Positions 24,307-36,201 of a DNA stretch of 64,000 nt are shown in pieces. The DNA comes from Tribonema minus (Eukaryota > Sar > Xanthophyceae > Tribonematales > Tribonemataceae). The stretch lies in NCBI GenBank assembly GCA_017506865.1, contig JAFCMP010000023.1, forward strand, positions 248,001-312,000. Direction: 5' to 3'. Each line of letters starts with the position of its first letter. Position 1 is the first letter of the stretch. Below the pieces are notes generated by a model, which was not told the origin of the DNA, made no database searches, and saw only the letters and a list, made by a program, of their open reading frames with translations. Position numbers and translations under genes: made by a program.

Positions 24307-24612
24307 TGCTCAGCACGCAATAAGGTGTGCTGCACATGCGGTGTTGGCAGCACTGCTTAGCTGCAGCAGCTGCAGCTGCAGCAGCTGCGTCAGCATTCAC
24401 ATTAGCAGTGGCATTGCTCAGCAGCTGATGAGGCGTGCTACGTATGTGGTGTGGTCAGCACCGCTCAGCTGCAGCTGCACTCGATAGTGCATGAGTGTCA
24501 GTGTTTAAGGCAGCAGCAGCAGCAGCAGCAGTGGCTGCAGCAGCGGCACTGCACAGTACAAGATGAGGCGTGCTGCGCATGCGGTGTGGCAGCGCAGCAG
24601 CTGTGCGGCGTT
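24301..24612. repeat. Degenerate tandem repeat, three units of about 65 bp
   Basis: Units begin near 24301, 24410 and 24545: GGCATTGCTCAGCA or a variant, then ATGAGGCGTGCTRC, then GCGGTGTGG and CAGCACYGCTCAGCTGCAG. CAG/CTG-rich spacers lie between them. The array abuts the start of the hypothetical minus-strand ORF. Confidence 0.6.
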
Positions 24613-25249
24613 TGAAACAGCGTTGAGTAAGCGATAGAATCAGAAATTCAGCTGTGTCGGCGCTCAACACCTGATGAAAGTACACTGCAGTGTGAGCAGC
24701 ACTGCTCAGCTGCATTTCGCTCGTGTATGTACTGCATAATTCAATGATGATGTGCTACCACAATGATGCTTGTCGAGAAGAACAGCCTTGCCATAGATCA
24801 GCACCGGCAAATCGGCACGATTACCTGCGCATGCGCATGTTGCCTGTCAGGTGACGTGTTCGCCACGTGGTGAAGCACAAACTGTCCCTCCCTGCGCAGC
24901 ACCTTCTTCAACAGACACTGAAACCAGCTGAAATCAGCTGAAACCAGATAGGTGAGGAATCCGATGTAATCGCTCCGCGCGCTGCCGAAGTGGCCAACAG
25001 CGCCGCCCCGCCAAATGATGGCACTGGGCCAATGCTGCTAAACATCTCACGGCACACCTTCCATCCAGCGCAGGCCTTGGCGATGGTAACATCGCTCAAG
25101 AGGCTGGACAGCCCTATGCCTAAATTCCTAGGCTTGAAAAGCCTATGTAGGTCTTAGCAACCTGACTTAAACCACATGCTGCTTGAGGAGCTCAATTTTG
25201 CCGACGCCATGACGTTTGTTGCACTCGGCTCGCTCTCGCGCCCCATGAA
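24613..25249. other. No gene seen
   Basis: A partial further unit of the preceding repeat (CAGCACTGCTCAGCTGCA) lies near 24693. I see nothing else that can be supported. Confidence 0.4.
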
Positions 25250-25645
25250 AGATAAGGCTTCGTTCTAAAGTAGTGCATGGCGAGAAGGCTTCTTCTTGTG
25301 GCAGATCAGGGTTCCGTCCACTTAGCAGCGCATGACGAAGAAGGCTTCGTCAGGCAATCGGCGTTGCGGCAGTTGAACGTAGTACAGCGTACGTCGTGGC
25401 AGAGTAGGCTTCGTTCACAGATGGCAGGTAAAGCCTCGTCAGATTACTGTGGCAGATCAGGCTTCGTCCACAAGCAAGGCAAATTACGCTTCGTCAGATT
25501 TTGCAACGCTGTTGGGCACAGAGGTTTTCTGTTTCTTCGTCCAGTCAACAGCGCATGGCAAACACCGTCAGGACAAAACAGCATGGCTTAATCAGGCTTC
25601 GTCCGACTTCGTCAAGATAACAGCGCAGGATAACAGCGCAAAAGC
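25250..25645 (+). repeat. Degenerate tandem repeat with CAGGCTTCGTC core
   Basis: At least ten variants of RRGCTTCGTC(C/A) recur every 25-50 bases (for example near 25257, 25346, 25405, 25467, 25491 and 25594), often preceded by GGCAGA or followed by CAGAT. The array stops about 110 bases before the start codon of the plastid-targeted gene, so it forms its distal upstream region. Confidence 0.6.
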
Positions 25646-25753
25646 GGGCTAAGCGCACACGACACACGTAACTCATCCGTGTGTCAGTGCTCAGCCCCGA
25701 TGCTCGTGCTCTCGTTTATTTATTGCACCAAAGCACCACTGAACTTATCCAGC

Positions 25754-28274
25754 ATGCACCAAACAGCTTCATTGCAGGCCATCGCAGCTATTGCGGCGAC
25801 GCTGTTCATCGCTGCAGTCGGTGCTGTCCATGGTTTCATTATTCCACCGGGCGTAGGCCGGATTAGCCAGCAGCAGCAACAGCGGCACCTGATGAGAGCA
25901 GCAGCAATCGCGTGCGCTGCATGTGATGACAACAAGCCTTCTCGGCGGCTGGATGCAACCAAGGCTGTCGGCGAGCTACAGGAGGAGCAGGTCGAACAGC
26001 GTATGCCTACTCGAGGTTGAAGCCGATGAGCAGCTGCGCTCGCTGGCTTCGATGCGGGGAAGAGCTCAAGAGATGGGCCAGATGCTGAACACTCTCACAA
26101 GTTCGCAGGCACGCAAGTACGTGGAAAAACAGTTTGGAGCGCCTTACGTCGAGACGCTACTTGCACAGTCCATTTACACCTTGGCAGACTTCTTGACAAA
26201 TGAGGTCGTCAACAGCGGCTATTATGATGGCGTGTTGCTGCGAATTCCTATGGTGACAAAGGCTGTGGAGACTCTGGTCCGGGATCATGTGCCGGAGCGC
26301 CTCCTGCACTGCATCGCCGCCAAAGTTCAGGCAAGGCATACCGTTGCAAGTTGCCAGTTGATGTCGGCGTTTGTGTTGTGTGCTATAATGCGATGTTGTG
26401 CCCCGCTTTCAGTATTTTAGGAGTGGCGCACAGTACAGTAGTTATGTTGGCGTCGATCACATGAAGGGTATTGGACTCTCAGAACATGCACTGCTCGTCA
26501 CAGCAGCTAATGTGCTTTGCAATATGGTTCGCTGTGAGCACACCGCGTCCATGACGATTCTAGCATAGCATACCCTAGGTGTGGCGATTGTTCCAGTAAC
26601 CTGTAAGGGATCTTGTTTCGTCATCTGCACGTCTGCTGTTTAATGGGCTTGCACATGGCAAGATGCATTCGCTGATGCACGCGCCTAGTTCAGTAGCATA
26701 ATCATGTTCTTTACCGTAGCGATGTATTATTGCAGCACACTGAACACTGTTAGCAGGGTGACGTATTGCTGCTTCACATCACCAACAAGTATTGTGTTAC
26801 AGACTGTGGTCTCACTCCGCACTGCGTAACATACGGTTTAGCGCTATCTGCAACTGTTGACTCATCATGCAAATAATCTGTAAGTGCAACGCATTGAACA
26901 TATACGTTCAAGTTGCAGCTCACAGTACATCATGGCTTCCATAGTAGATTACACTCCACTAAGCGAGCGTTCTTTGCAGACTTGGCAAACACTTTCAGCT
27001 GCCATTGTCCCTGTGCTATGTGACTGTGTCGAGTCTTGACTGCTGCGCTGACTTGTTCCCACAATGCTGTATCATCGCTGCCCCTCCTTGCCCCTCGATG
27101 CCAGCGATCCCAGGATATTCCTGGGCTGTCATTTTTTGGTGACAACGACAAACTCAAACAGGATGCGCTCAGCAAGTTCATCGACGGTTGCAAGGACAAC
27201 GCCATGCGGCAGTCGCTGACACTGCTACGCAACGTGCTGATTAAGGATGAGGGAGAGCGAGCTCAGGTTTTCCGCAAGTGCACCCACCATTGCCAGACTG
27301 CTCTGACATGGTGCTATGGCTGTTGACCTGAAAGCTCTAACTTCCAGTTTTTCGTAGTTCTTGCCACATGGCCTGCCTGCCCAGCAGATACTCTGAGATA
27401 CTACGGTTGAGTCTTTTGCTTCCACAACGCAATTGCTTAGGTAAGCAATGTACACTCTGGTAGCCTGTATACAACGCTTGTTGCGGTTGCTGCAGGGCAC
27501 TCTTTGTCCGCATCATGTCAGTGCTCGCTCCTGTTGAAGTAGTTCTCTCACGACTCAAATGTGGAGGAGGACGCATTGTACCACAACACTGAAGTTCCAT
27601 GGCCCATGTCTGGTCCATAAAGATAGATCTTTTTATAGGTTGCTGAAGCTAGTGTTTTTGACTGTTCACATTGTGCTTCCCGTAACTCGCGTTCAAGGCC
27701 TTATTAGCCCCACAAGTGCGCAGCTTAAACCACTCAGCTGTCAGACTTACCTGTCGTGTTGCTGAACTTCAAGTTCAACTGAACTTGGTATCATGGTACT
27801 TCATCCTGCCAACGTGCCTCCTTGCTATCATGCTTCTGTTTGCAGGAGCTGATGCATTCTGACAGTGTTGGCATCATGTGCCTCCTGGCAGCAGCACATC
27901 CTTTGCTGTATCTCGACTACTCCAATGAAGGCTTCGTTCTGCCACCCAAGAAACTGGAGTTCAACCTTGCAGGTCGTACCGTTGTGGCCATGACTGGCCA
28001 AATATTGTCCGTTGACATTGGGGAGGTTGACGCACGGCTGTCATTCGAGGAGGCTGTCCAACATCTGGGGCTGTGTCTGGGGGCTTACAAGTGGCTCATC
28101 GACACGTGCATGCCCAATCCTAGATCAGATATGCACCTTGTTGGTCGCCTGTTTGTCGGCAAGCGCAATATGCCGGAGCATAGCTTTGACTGGGAGGAAG
28201 TTGAAAATTACCAGCGCGCGCTAGCTTTTGACAAATGGGGGTACCATCTGTGCCTTCATGTGTTCTGCCAGTGA
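25754..28274 (+). CDS. Plastid-targeted protein of unknown family (paralogue A)
   Basis: Four exons, 25754..25990, 26016..26330, 27105..27266 and 27846..28274, all phase 0; 380 residues. The N-terminus is a signal peptide (AIAAIAATLFIAAVGAVHG) followed by FIIPPGVGR. Phe right after the cleavage site is the hallmark of heterokont plastid import. The mature part has RKYVEKQFGAPYVETLLAQS, IPGLSFFGDNDKLKQ, FIDGCKDNAMRQSL, CLLAAAHP, PPKKLEFNLAGRTVV and LGLCLGAYKWLID. I do not recognise the family. The junction 25990/26016 needs removal of only 25 nt, GT...AG, between near-identical AGGTCGAA and AGGTTGAA; this is either a micro-intron or a small duplication that breaks the frame. Exon 2 appears to end at a GC donor (CAG|GCAAGG). 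Exons 3 and 4 match the gene at 39.1-40.8 kb. Confidence 0.7.
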
Positions 28275-29329
28275 GTTACTCTCCAACTCCCGTGCTCAGG
28301 CTGATTTGTCAAAACGCCCGGGTAACCAGACATGCAAGACTTGGGGACCAAGTCAAACAATGAGTAGGAGAAGAGGAGTACATGCGCGGCAACTGGCTAC
28401 CTGGTTCGGAGGGTTTGACCAGGTAGTGCGCATACCTTCTGGTCTAGCTGGAAGTGCCCCGTTTTCACAACACCCTGGGGGTCATCTCAATGTTCAGCAT
28501 TGGCTTGCAATGCATGCGACAGTTGCAGGATGTGGCAGGATGTGTAATCGGCCCACTCTGCAGTACACTTTAAATCCAGCCGAAGGGAGTGACTGCGGTT
28601 TCACCGGACGTCAGAGTGTTGCCTGACTGTTGCATAATGTGTCATTGCAACTGCGTGATTGGTTGTTGGCTCAGACAACGCTCTGAGCAGCGCCTTTATA
28701 TATACAGATAGTCAGTGCTGTCAGCTGTGCTGTGTAGGGTGTCTTGACTGCACTGCTGCCTTTACATGTCTAAGTGTGTACGTGCCTAGTAGCAAGCGTA
28801 CAATGATCGGGACAACTGTTGAAACAGCGGTTTAGCAATCGCCTACTAGCGCTGCAGTAACTGAAACAACTTATCCAGTGCTTACTTTGCCTGGCAAATT
28901 GCCTAGCGGCGTGACAGGACGTGTCAGCATGGTCTCAGTTTTGGGCGCTGTCAAATTAAGGCGGCCCAGGCCTGCATCAACAGTTTTTGCATCTAGGTCA
29001 AACTGCAAGCATGTGTTGTAGTTTTACCCTACCAGTGCCACGTGGCACACTTGCTCACAGCACCATGACAGTCGCGCACAGCAAGTACTGCAGGCATGCG
29101 AGGACGCGCAGCGTGAGGCGCCACCGCCGTGCCTCCGCGCGCCGCAGCTTGCACCTCCGCAGCTGCACATATGAACACAGACACTACAAACACGAACGCA
29201 CACACACACATGTGCACGATAGTGTTATGTTGGTCAAGTAGCATTGCCTTTTCGGTGGAGAGGGGAAAGGGGAGCCTGCTCCTAACCCCCTGTGGGGATC
29301 CGACCCTGAGGGGGGCCAAACTACTAGTA
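28275..29329. other. Gene-free stretch with dispersed repeats
   Basis: Holds copy 2 of the possible LTR-derived repeat (28628-28790) and a fragment of the element family B sequence (about 28880-28990: CTCAGTTTTGGGCGCTGTCA ... CCCAGGCCTGCAT) that also occurs twice at 53.4-53.8 kb. The last bases, ACTACTAGTAGTACCCACCC, are the LINE target site. Confidence 0.5.
28628..28790 (+). repeat. Dispersed repeat, copy 2, possibly LTR-derived
   Basis: Collinear blocks shared with 21700-21860 (TTGGCTCAGACAA, GTCAGCTGTG, GGGTGTCTT). A TATATATA box lies near 28698. No partner copy nearby, so if it is an LTR it is solitary. Confidence 0.4.
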
Positions 29330-29339
29330 GTACCCACCC

Positions 29340-31115
29340 ACGGCTGCGGCGGCAGCAGCGGCGGCGCACAGCGCAATCACTCCGGCGGCAGCAGCAGCGG
29401 CGGCAGCAGCAGCTGCTCCAGCATCAGAGGCAGCAGCAGCGGCAGCACATGTTGCACCTCCAGCGGCATCGGCGGCATCACTAGCTGCAGCATCACCAGC
29501 AGCAGCAACTGCGGGCATAGGCAACACAGCTGCTCCAGGCCCTACTAGGGCTGCAGCAGCACCTGCAACAGGAGCAGCGGCAGCAGGCGGCGCCGCAACC
29601 GTGTCGGCTGCGACAGCGGCGACGGCGGTGGCAGCGGCCAATGCGGCAGGCGCTGCACCAGCACCTGTGGCAGCAGCGACACCAGCAGCAGCAACGGCAG
29701 GCGGCGCAGCTGCTCCAGCGCGCGCAGCAGCGGCAGCCATCAATGCAGGCGCTGCACGCTCCACACCAGCAATGCTACAAGGCGCAGCAGCAGCAGAGGT
29801 GGCGCGCCTGCCCCTCATGCGGACGATCGCCACAGCTGCCGCATCCCTGCGTGCAGCAACAGGCGACAAGCTGGAACATATGCTGCCACCAGCGCTCATG
29901 CATCAGCAGCAGCAGCCACATATGCAGCAGCCGCCGCCGCGGCCGTCAGCAGGTGGTGGCACCGGCGGTGCGGACGCTGCTCACGGTGTACTTGACGTCA
30001 GTGCTCTGCAGTTGCAGTGTAGCCTGAGGCGCCTCAATCAGAGTGCGCTTGCAGATGCCGTTGCTACCGAGATTGCAGATAAAGTGGAGGCGGACCTGCA
30101 ACAGCTGCCGCAGGGCACGCAATGCACGCAAGCGCTTGCTCGATTCCGGTCGCAGCGCCACATGCACTCGATCGGCATGACATTCCTCAACGAGCCCATG
30201 TACTCCACAACGGCTTCGTTCGATGGCCTATCCTGGCAGCTGGCCGTCAAACGCGCCATCGGAGTAGAGGAGCAGACGGCAGGCTGCAAGCTGTGCGGGA
30301 AGGCGCCGGGCGGCACCCTGCATGCACGGCTGTGTCAAGCGCCACACGGCAAGGCGCACGACACCATCGTCCACAATAGCGTCAAGAGGGCCACGCAGCG
30401 CATCCTGCGGCAATACCTCAAAACGGGACTGGTGGACGAGGACTACACGCCGTTTCTGGGATCCGCCGGGCCGCCGGAGAGTCGCAGGATGGACATCGTG
30501 CTGCCTGCCGACACCTTTCCGGTGACCGGCTACGACGACCCGACACGTCACCTACCGCTCATGGTGGACGTCACCTGCTTCGAGGCACAGGTGGCGTCGC
30601 GGGCGGCGAAGACTGCAGCAGACCCCGAGCGCTGCTGCCGCGACCAAGAGGCCGCCAAAAGCACCCACTATTCTGGTCATTATGATCAGAATTGCTACAA
30701 ACTTGCCACTTTGGCAATCGGGTCTTTCGGCAGCATCGGGGAGCAGGGGTGGAAGCTGCTGGAGGCTGTGGCGACGGAGTATGCCAGCAGGATGTCAGTG
30801 CCCGGAGGAGCGCGCCCTAAAGCTCTTAAGGGCATCGCCCTGGCGCGCTTGCGCTTGGCACTGTCGGCAGCGCTCCACATAGCGTACTCTGGCCGTGTCA
30901 TGACACACATGGCAGAATCCAGGGGGGGGGGGGCACATGGAGGAGGACGTAGGGGAGGATCCCGAGATGCCATTTGGCGGCGGCGGCGTTTGAGTGGTTG
31001 TCGTTGAGACACTTTCAGAATTTCTGAAGTCACACGACATGCAGATTCCGTACAGCAGCATCAAGTTAGACCATCATCTGGGCTTTTTGGCGCCCTGAGC
31101 GAGAATTAATAAAAG
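29340..31115 (+). mobile_element. LINE copy 1 (restriction-like endonuclease type), 5'-truncated
   Basis: Flanked by a perfect 10-bp duplication GTACCCACCC (29330-29339 and 31116-31125). One open frame runs from the left edge to about 31007: a very Ala-rich linker, a thumb-like region (LARFRSQRHMHSIGMTFLNE), a Cys/His knuckle (CKLCG...H...C), then a PDDEXK-like block (RRMDIVLP, LMVDVTCFE, RDQEAAKSTHY, FGSIGEQG). This knuckle plus nuclease order matches the C-terminus of R2/NeSL-type LINEs; the reverse transcriptase is lost by 5' truncation. The 3' end is a short hairpin then GAGAATTAATAAAA with a polyadenylation signal. A G-run near 30921 is one base longer than in the other copies and changes the last codons. 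High similarity to the copy at 50.4 kb implies recent activity. Confidence 0.8.
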
Positions 31116-31125
31116 GTACCCACCC

Positions 31126-32714
31126 CTTTCTCCTCTCCTCCCTGCTCCCCCTAGTCTCGAACGAAAATATAGGGAGTGGTGGGTGGGTATCTATCTTTTC
31201 GCTCCTCGTCGCCTTGACTGTTGCTCGTCGCGTGCCTCGAACACTACGTAACTGAAGGTACCGATGCTATCATGGCGTCACACTTCGCAACCCCCCGACA
31301 TGGGGAACTCTTGCATATTTCAACGGTCCCAAAAACTTAGGGTTTTTGTCAAGCCAAAACATCGCTTTCAAGATAACACATGTGTGCCTCATGGCTGGGC
31401 AACTCTCAGTAGGGTTTGGTTGTGGGTTGTTGGTGGTGTGAAGAGGGAAGAAGCCTTTGCTTAGTCACTCTCTGTGGAGAAGGAGTGCTGCTGCATCAAG
31501 TGCATTCCGATGGTGGGCTGCAGGTACAAGACGCGATTGAGCCTCGCGCCAGTGCTTAAAAAGCAGCCGTAGCGCACCATGAACGCCTCCTCGACGTGCC
31601 AAAAGCACCGGCGAATAAACCCCAGATTTAGGCACCGGCCTCTTTTGTTTTTTTTTTGTGCAGCGCCGCTAATAGCGTGAGCTGCACTTGCAGTGCAGTT
31701 TGGATCCAGTAGCAGGAGAGGCTGCAACACGCAGCCATGGCGCTGGAATCTGCTGTACTTTTTTCGCGAGGCACGAGGCAACGACTTGCCTTTCGCTGCA
31801 GCGGCAGGCCCTGCCGCAAGTGTTGATCTAGAACTGCCAAAAGGATGACGATGACGATGACTCTGCAGGCGGCGCAGCCCAGCAGCAGCGGAAATTCTGC
31901 GCTGCTAGCAGCAACGCAGAATCTGCGCTGCTAGCAGCAGCTGAACATCTGCGCTGCTGCCTGATCCGCTCAGCGGAGGTGAGCGGGAGATGAGAGATCC
32001 TGGCAGACGCCGGTCCTACTCCAAGAGGACCCTTTTAACCTCGTGAAATCACGAGCACTTCACGAGGTGGCTAGGCGCGACTGCTCGACGCTTTGTCACC
32101 GCCTGTGCAGGTGCGTAACCAGTCGTTGGGCTTGCAAGCTCGTGTCTGAGATTGTAACGCACCTGTGCATACGGCGCTGAGGTGTTGCCCTAAATGCATT
32201 GAATATGCCTTGCTGGCAGAACCTGCTGGATCACTGGTAAGTCACAGCATGGTCATCTCTCTTGTGAGCCAGCTTCTGCAGGCGGTGATGCTCAGTGCAG
32301 CCACTCTTCAGCTGATGCATGGCTGCTCGTGTTTGCGCAGCATTACTGCTCAACATCTGTTGAACAACCTCCTAATGTTTTGTGATTATGTTAAAATGTA
32401 GAGTTGCAGTTCGAACTCACAACAGTGGCATGTACATGTCATCTTCACATGTATAATATCCACATTCGCATGCTTCGCTGTGCATCATGTCACACAAGCA
32501 GCGGTCAATGCGCTGTTGTGCAGCAGCTCAATGACCCGCTGTCAGTATCACTGCATGATATGCTGTTGTTGTGCATTGCGCCTGCGCCTCAGAAGCAGAG
32601 GGCATATATGATACAAAATTGCCTCATCACGTAATAAAAACCCCCTGATCGGTCAACACAGCGCCAAGTCAAGCCCATCTGATGTCAATCATCTTGGCGT
32701 GTGCGTCCCCCCAG
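31126..32714. other. Gene-free stretch with repeat fragments
   Basis: 31372-31505 matches 53780-53915 (shared: TGTGCCTCAYGGCTGGGCAA, TAGGGTTTGGTTGTGGG), a piece of element family B. A minus-strand open stretch at 31461-31650 (GFIRRCFWHVEEAFMVRYGC) is protein-like but unknown. 31892-31965 has three copies of ATCTGCGCTGCTAGCAGCA. 32039-32067 is an inverted repeat, CCTCGTGAA ... TTCACGAGG. No host gene supported. Confidence 0.45.
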
Positions 32715-32856
32715 AAGCAGCGCGGACACGCGGACTTCGGACGATCAGACGCAGCTCATGCGCTATGAGTGTGTCATTTTCTATCTCAAGCACGCTGTGA
32801 GTGCAGCTGGGCCCGTGTTCCTCTGTTCTGACCACAGTACCGCGGATGGCAAGCAG
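32715..32856 (+). CDS. Candidate internal exon, unknown protein
   Basis: Bounded by a good acceptor (CGTCCCCCCAG) and donor (CAAGCAG|GTGAGC). The open frame reads QLMRYECVIFYLKHAVSAAG and VFLCSDHSTADGKQ, which looks like real protein. I could not find partner exons or a family. It may belong to a gene whose other parts lie in the unassigned 32-34 kb stretch. Confidence 0.3.
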
Positions 32857-34319
32857 GTGAGCTGCTACTGGTACTGCTGCTGCAGGTGTTTATAGTCGGT
32901 GTGGAGGGTGGAAGTGTAGCAGGGAGGGGGCACGTGCACAAGGGGTGCAGGGGGGGGAGAGTGCAGCGGACTGATGCACTTTGTAGTGCAGCATGCGGCT
33001 GCTGTTCCCTTTGAATCTGGCAAACTCTGCGTGGCAGCAAACAACGTTTCTGCCTCTCACGTGCCCTCACTTGGTGAGCGCTGCCCACGCAAGCACCGGA
33101 AGGCGCCCTGACTGCGCTTGCATCTGCACTGGCACACGTCATGGCATCTGAAGCCGCAGCTGCGTCTGTGTGTGCGCAGCGTCAATTTGCAGTTGGCACC
33201 GCGGCTGCTTGTGCGTCCGCACCGAGCTCGCATTGGCGACGCCGCGCCAGAGTGCAGCGATCATCACTGTGGCAGCATCTTTCTAAGGCGCAGCACCACG
33301 CACATATATTATATGCCATCAAGTACAAGCCACAAGCAGGAGACGGTCATTACCGCACCAGCGCGCGCTGCGGCACCGTCGACCGCCGGATCCTGCCACC
33401 AGCGGCCTCTGGCGCTCGACCACGGCAGCAGCGCTCAGACTCTCCACGCTGACACAGCTAGCGCGCATGTGTATGTTGCTGTCCTGCGTTGCACTAGCCT
33501 CAACTAGGTTCACTGGTAGTGCTGTACTCGCCATGCACGCTATGGTGTTGTGCACGCTTAGCTCCTGTCAGTGCTCAGCCAGAGAGAGATGTAGTGAGCG
33601 GCGCCGCGCAGCCTATGCGCTGATTGCCCCCTGTGCCGCGTGCATGGGATCTAGCCAAGTTTGCGCCGTTTTGGATGCAACCCTGATTGGTAAATCACCT
33701 GGACATAACACCAGCGCACTAAATTTTGCCCGTAGCTACCCTTTGAGTCTGTGCAGTGCACGCCCTCGTTCCCCCCCCCCCGCCCCCCCCCCCGTTCCCT
33801 CCTTTGCCGCTCCCAAGTCTTCACATACCTCAACATGCGCATACACAGCAGCCCTTTGTTGAGTCAGTGCTCTGCTGCAATCCCCTTTACCCTACCTCCC
33901 GTGCAATGCAGGTCTTTACAGGCGGACATGCAGGTCAGCAGCAGCGTCCCTGCGTGTGCCACAACGCTGCACAGCGGCAGCGACGGCAGCGGCAGCAGGG
34001 ACCTATTTGCAATGCTCAACGGGGGTAGTTGCTGGAGGGGGCAGCCACCTCGCACTAGTGCCGCTGTTGGTGTGCCCATGAGCCGTGCTTCACGGCGCTC
34101 GCGCAGGTGCAGGCGCAGCAGGTGAGGCACGGCAGCTGTGGCACGTGTCGTTCGTATCAGGAATGGTAATTCGCAAGCCTCGCATGGGGCGCGCAAACGC
34201 CGCTGTAGGTGATGCACTTAAACTACAGGACGGTTAGCGCGCCGCTGCCGCCTGAGCACGGCAGGATGCTTCGAGCGACACTGCAGTGTTGTAATGTTAG
34301 TGTTTGGTGTTTGCGTTAA
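32857..34319. other. No gene assembled
   Basis: Open frames on the plus strand (33141-33452, Ala-rich; 33908-34125, Ser-rich after an acceptor-like CAATGCAG) might be exons but show no domain. A C-rich run lies at 33771-33795. Confidence 0.35.
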
Positions 34320-35395
34320 AGCTCAAGATCAACGTCAGTGCTCACTTGCAAGAATGTGAGTACAACAGTGCTCAGGAAAGACAAAGTGGATGTCAGTGCT
34401 TGTGGCTGAGCACATCACACACGTACACAATGTTCAGCAACTGTCTGTCGCACAATCGGCACACTGCACCTGTAAACAGCGGTGCTCGGTAAGGATGTGT
34501 GCAGAACAGTCTGCAACAGAGTTGAGGCGGGATGATATCCACAGGTGCAGCACACACCTACGCTATCTGGCACACACACACGCTATCTGTGCTCAGCAAA
34601 CGGCGGGTCAATACTGAGTCAGCGCTCTGCTCTTACGTCAGTGCTTAGTCAGAAACGCGCTTAGTCAGCGCTCTGCAATATAATGTCAGCACTCAATAAG
34701 GAATTTATGCAGAGTCAGTGTGCACATGGTGTCAGTGCTCGACATACGGCAGTTTTTAGTAACAGATAGAGGTGTCAGCGCTCAGCGCGCGCGAAACACG
34801 CCACAAGCGCCTGGCCGCGGCAGTGCACAGCAGAACACATCACAGACAGTACGCAACATTCAGCAAGTGTCTGTAAGCGCCTGATCGCGGCATGCCAACG
34901 CTTGACGGGGACATTTGGCTCTGCATTGTTTATTGCAGTGCTCACCATCTACATCACTGCTGAAATGCAAGTATGTAGCGGCAGTGAACAACGTGCAGCG
35001 TTGCCTAGTAAATTGGATAAGTCATATTAACGCTCAGCAGGGGGGAGGCAGCACTACAGTCAGTGCTCCGTATTTGCATCAGTGCTCAGGTACAAGCATG
35101 TAGAGGCAGTGCTCAACGTGGAACAATGCTCCTTTGGTCAGCGCTCAACGCAGGCAGATCACATCGCAGACGGTACGCGACGTGCGCCGCCGGTGACTAT
35201 GCTGAACTGCTTATTACAGAGTATGGGGGATGCATTTACGTGGCTATAGCTGACGTTCCATACGGCGGTATTGTGTTGGAAGTGCAGACTTTACGCGGCG
35301 CGCGTTTCGTTTGTTGTAGACGCCTATTTTGGCTGGCATGTGTCAGTGCTCGATACGTCATCACTCACCCCTGTGATGTAGTGCTCATGCAAGCA
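34320..35395. repeat. Field of more than 15 copies of GTCAGTGCTC
   Basis: The decamer GTCAGTGCTC and one-base variants (GTCAGCGCTC, GTCAGTGCTT, GCAGTGCTCA) recur at irregular spacing of 15-150 bases, all in the same orientation, for example near 34334, 34391, 34618, 34640, 34732, 34771, 35060, 35139 and 35342. Intervening sequence is not conserved except for AACACATCACAGACRGTACG-like pieces, so this is a motif cluster rather than a simple tandem array. Confidence 0.6.
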
Positions 35396-35964
35396 ATACG
35401 CTCAGTCACCCTTCATGTGCTCCACGCTGGCCAGCGAGTGAAGAATGTGCTCGTGCGCTGCCTTCACACGGGCGCTACGTACGGGGGTTCTTCTGAATCC
35501 TGTATCATGATGTGGGTGATGCTCAGGCGCGCAAGTCGCACCGCGAGGTGCCACATGCCTGAGCTGCCGCACTCACCCCCGCGTGTTCGCGCGCACGGTT
35601 CAGGGCACGGACATCCAGCGGCTGCAAGGGGCAGCGCTCGGCAGCATGCCGCACATGCTCTGAGCCTCGAGCTCACAATGGCGCCAATCCAGACAGCGTC
35701 CCCACTCAGCAACACCATGGACAACAGCATCATCGTCGTCGCGCTGCAACGGCGGCAGCAGCGGCGGGCGCGCCCATCGTGCCCGGCAACGGCGGCATGC
35801 TCGGCAGCTTCGCCATGAATGCGGGGTACAGTGGCGGCGGCCGCGCTGCAACTACTGGGGCGTGCATTTTGTTGGACTATCCCCCCACCCCCACACCACA
35901 TGCGTGAAGCCATCGACCGCACCCGCAAAAAAAGCAGTTACAGCGTGCGGCATGCGGTGCTCAC
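35396..35964. other. Unassigned sequence
   Basis: Minus-strand frames are open for up to 150 codons over 35464-35928 but all three frames are, because of GC-rich composition. I cannot tell whether any is coding; it would lie downstream of the candidate exon that follows. Confidence 0.3.
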
Positions 35965-36201
35965 TGCGCCGTGCAAAATCCTGCCCTCCTCCCCTGTCGA
36001 AAAGCGACCCCTGCCATCCATGCAGCTCGAGCCGCCACTGAAGCAGCGAGCAGCGCAGTGAAACCGCCATACCATCGGCGGCAGCGGCAGCACGTCCCCC
36101 TCCTGCAACGCGAACTCTGTGGGCCATCGCTCTTGCATGCGCTCGCACAGCGCCACGGTCATGCGCTGTCCGCTCGCGCCGCTGCTGCAGCGCTCAAGCA
36201 A
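35965..36201 (-). CDS. Candidate exon, unknown protein
   Basis: An open minus-strand stretch reads RMTVALCERMQERWPTEFAL then EGDVLPLPPMVWRF and ends at a donor (GGCGCA|GTGAGC, intron from 35964). Composition is protein-like. No in-frame ATG was seen at its upstream edge and no partner exon could be proven, so this is only a possible gene fragment. Confidence 0.25.

Noticed and set aside
34320-35395. tRNA or small-RNA gene cluster
   Set aside because: Repeated decamers do not form cloverleaf or conserved stems; no B-box type GGTTCRAATCC was found here.
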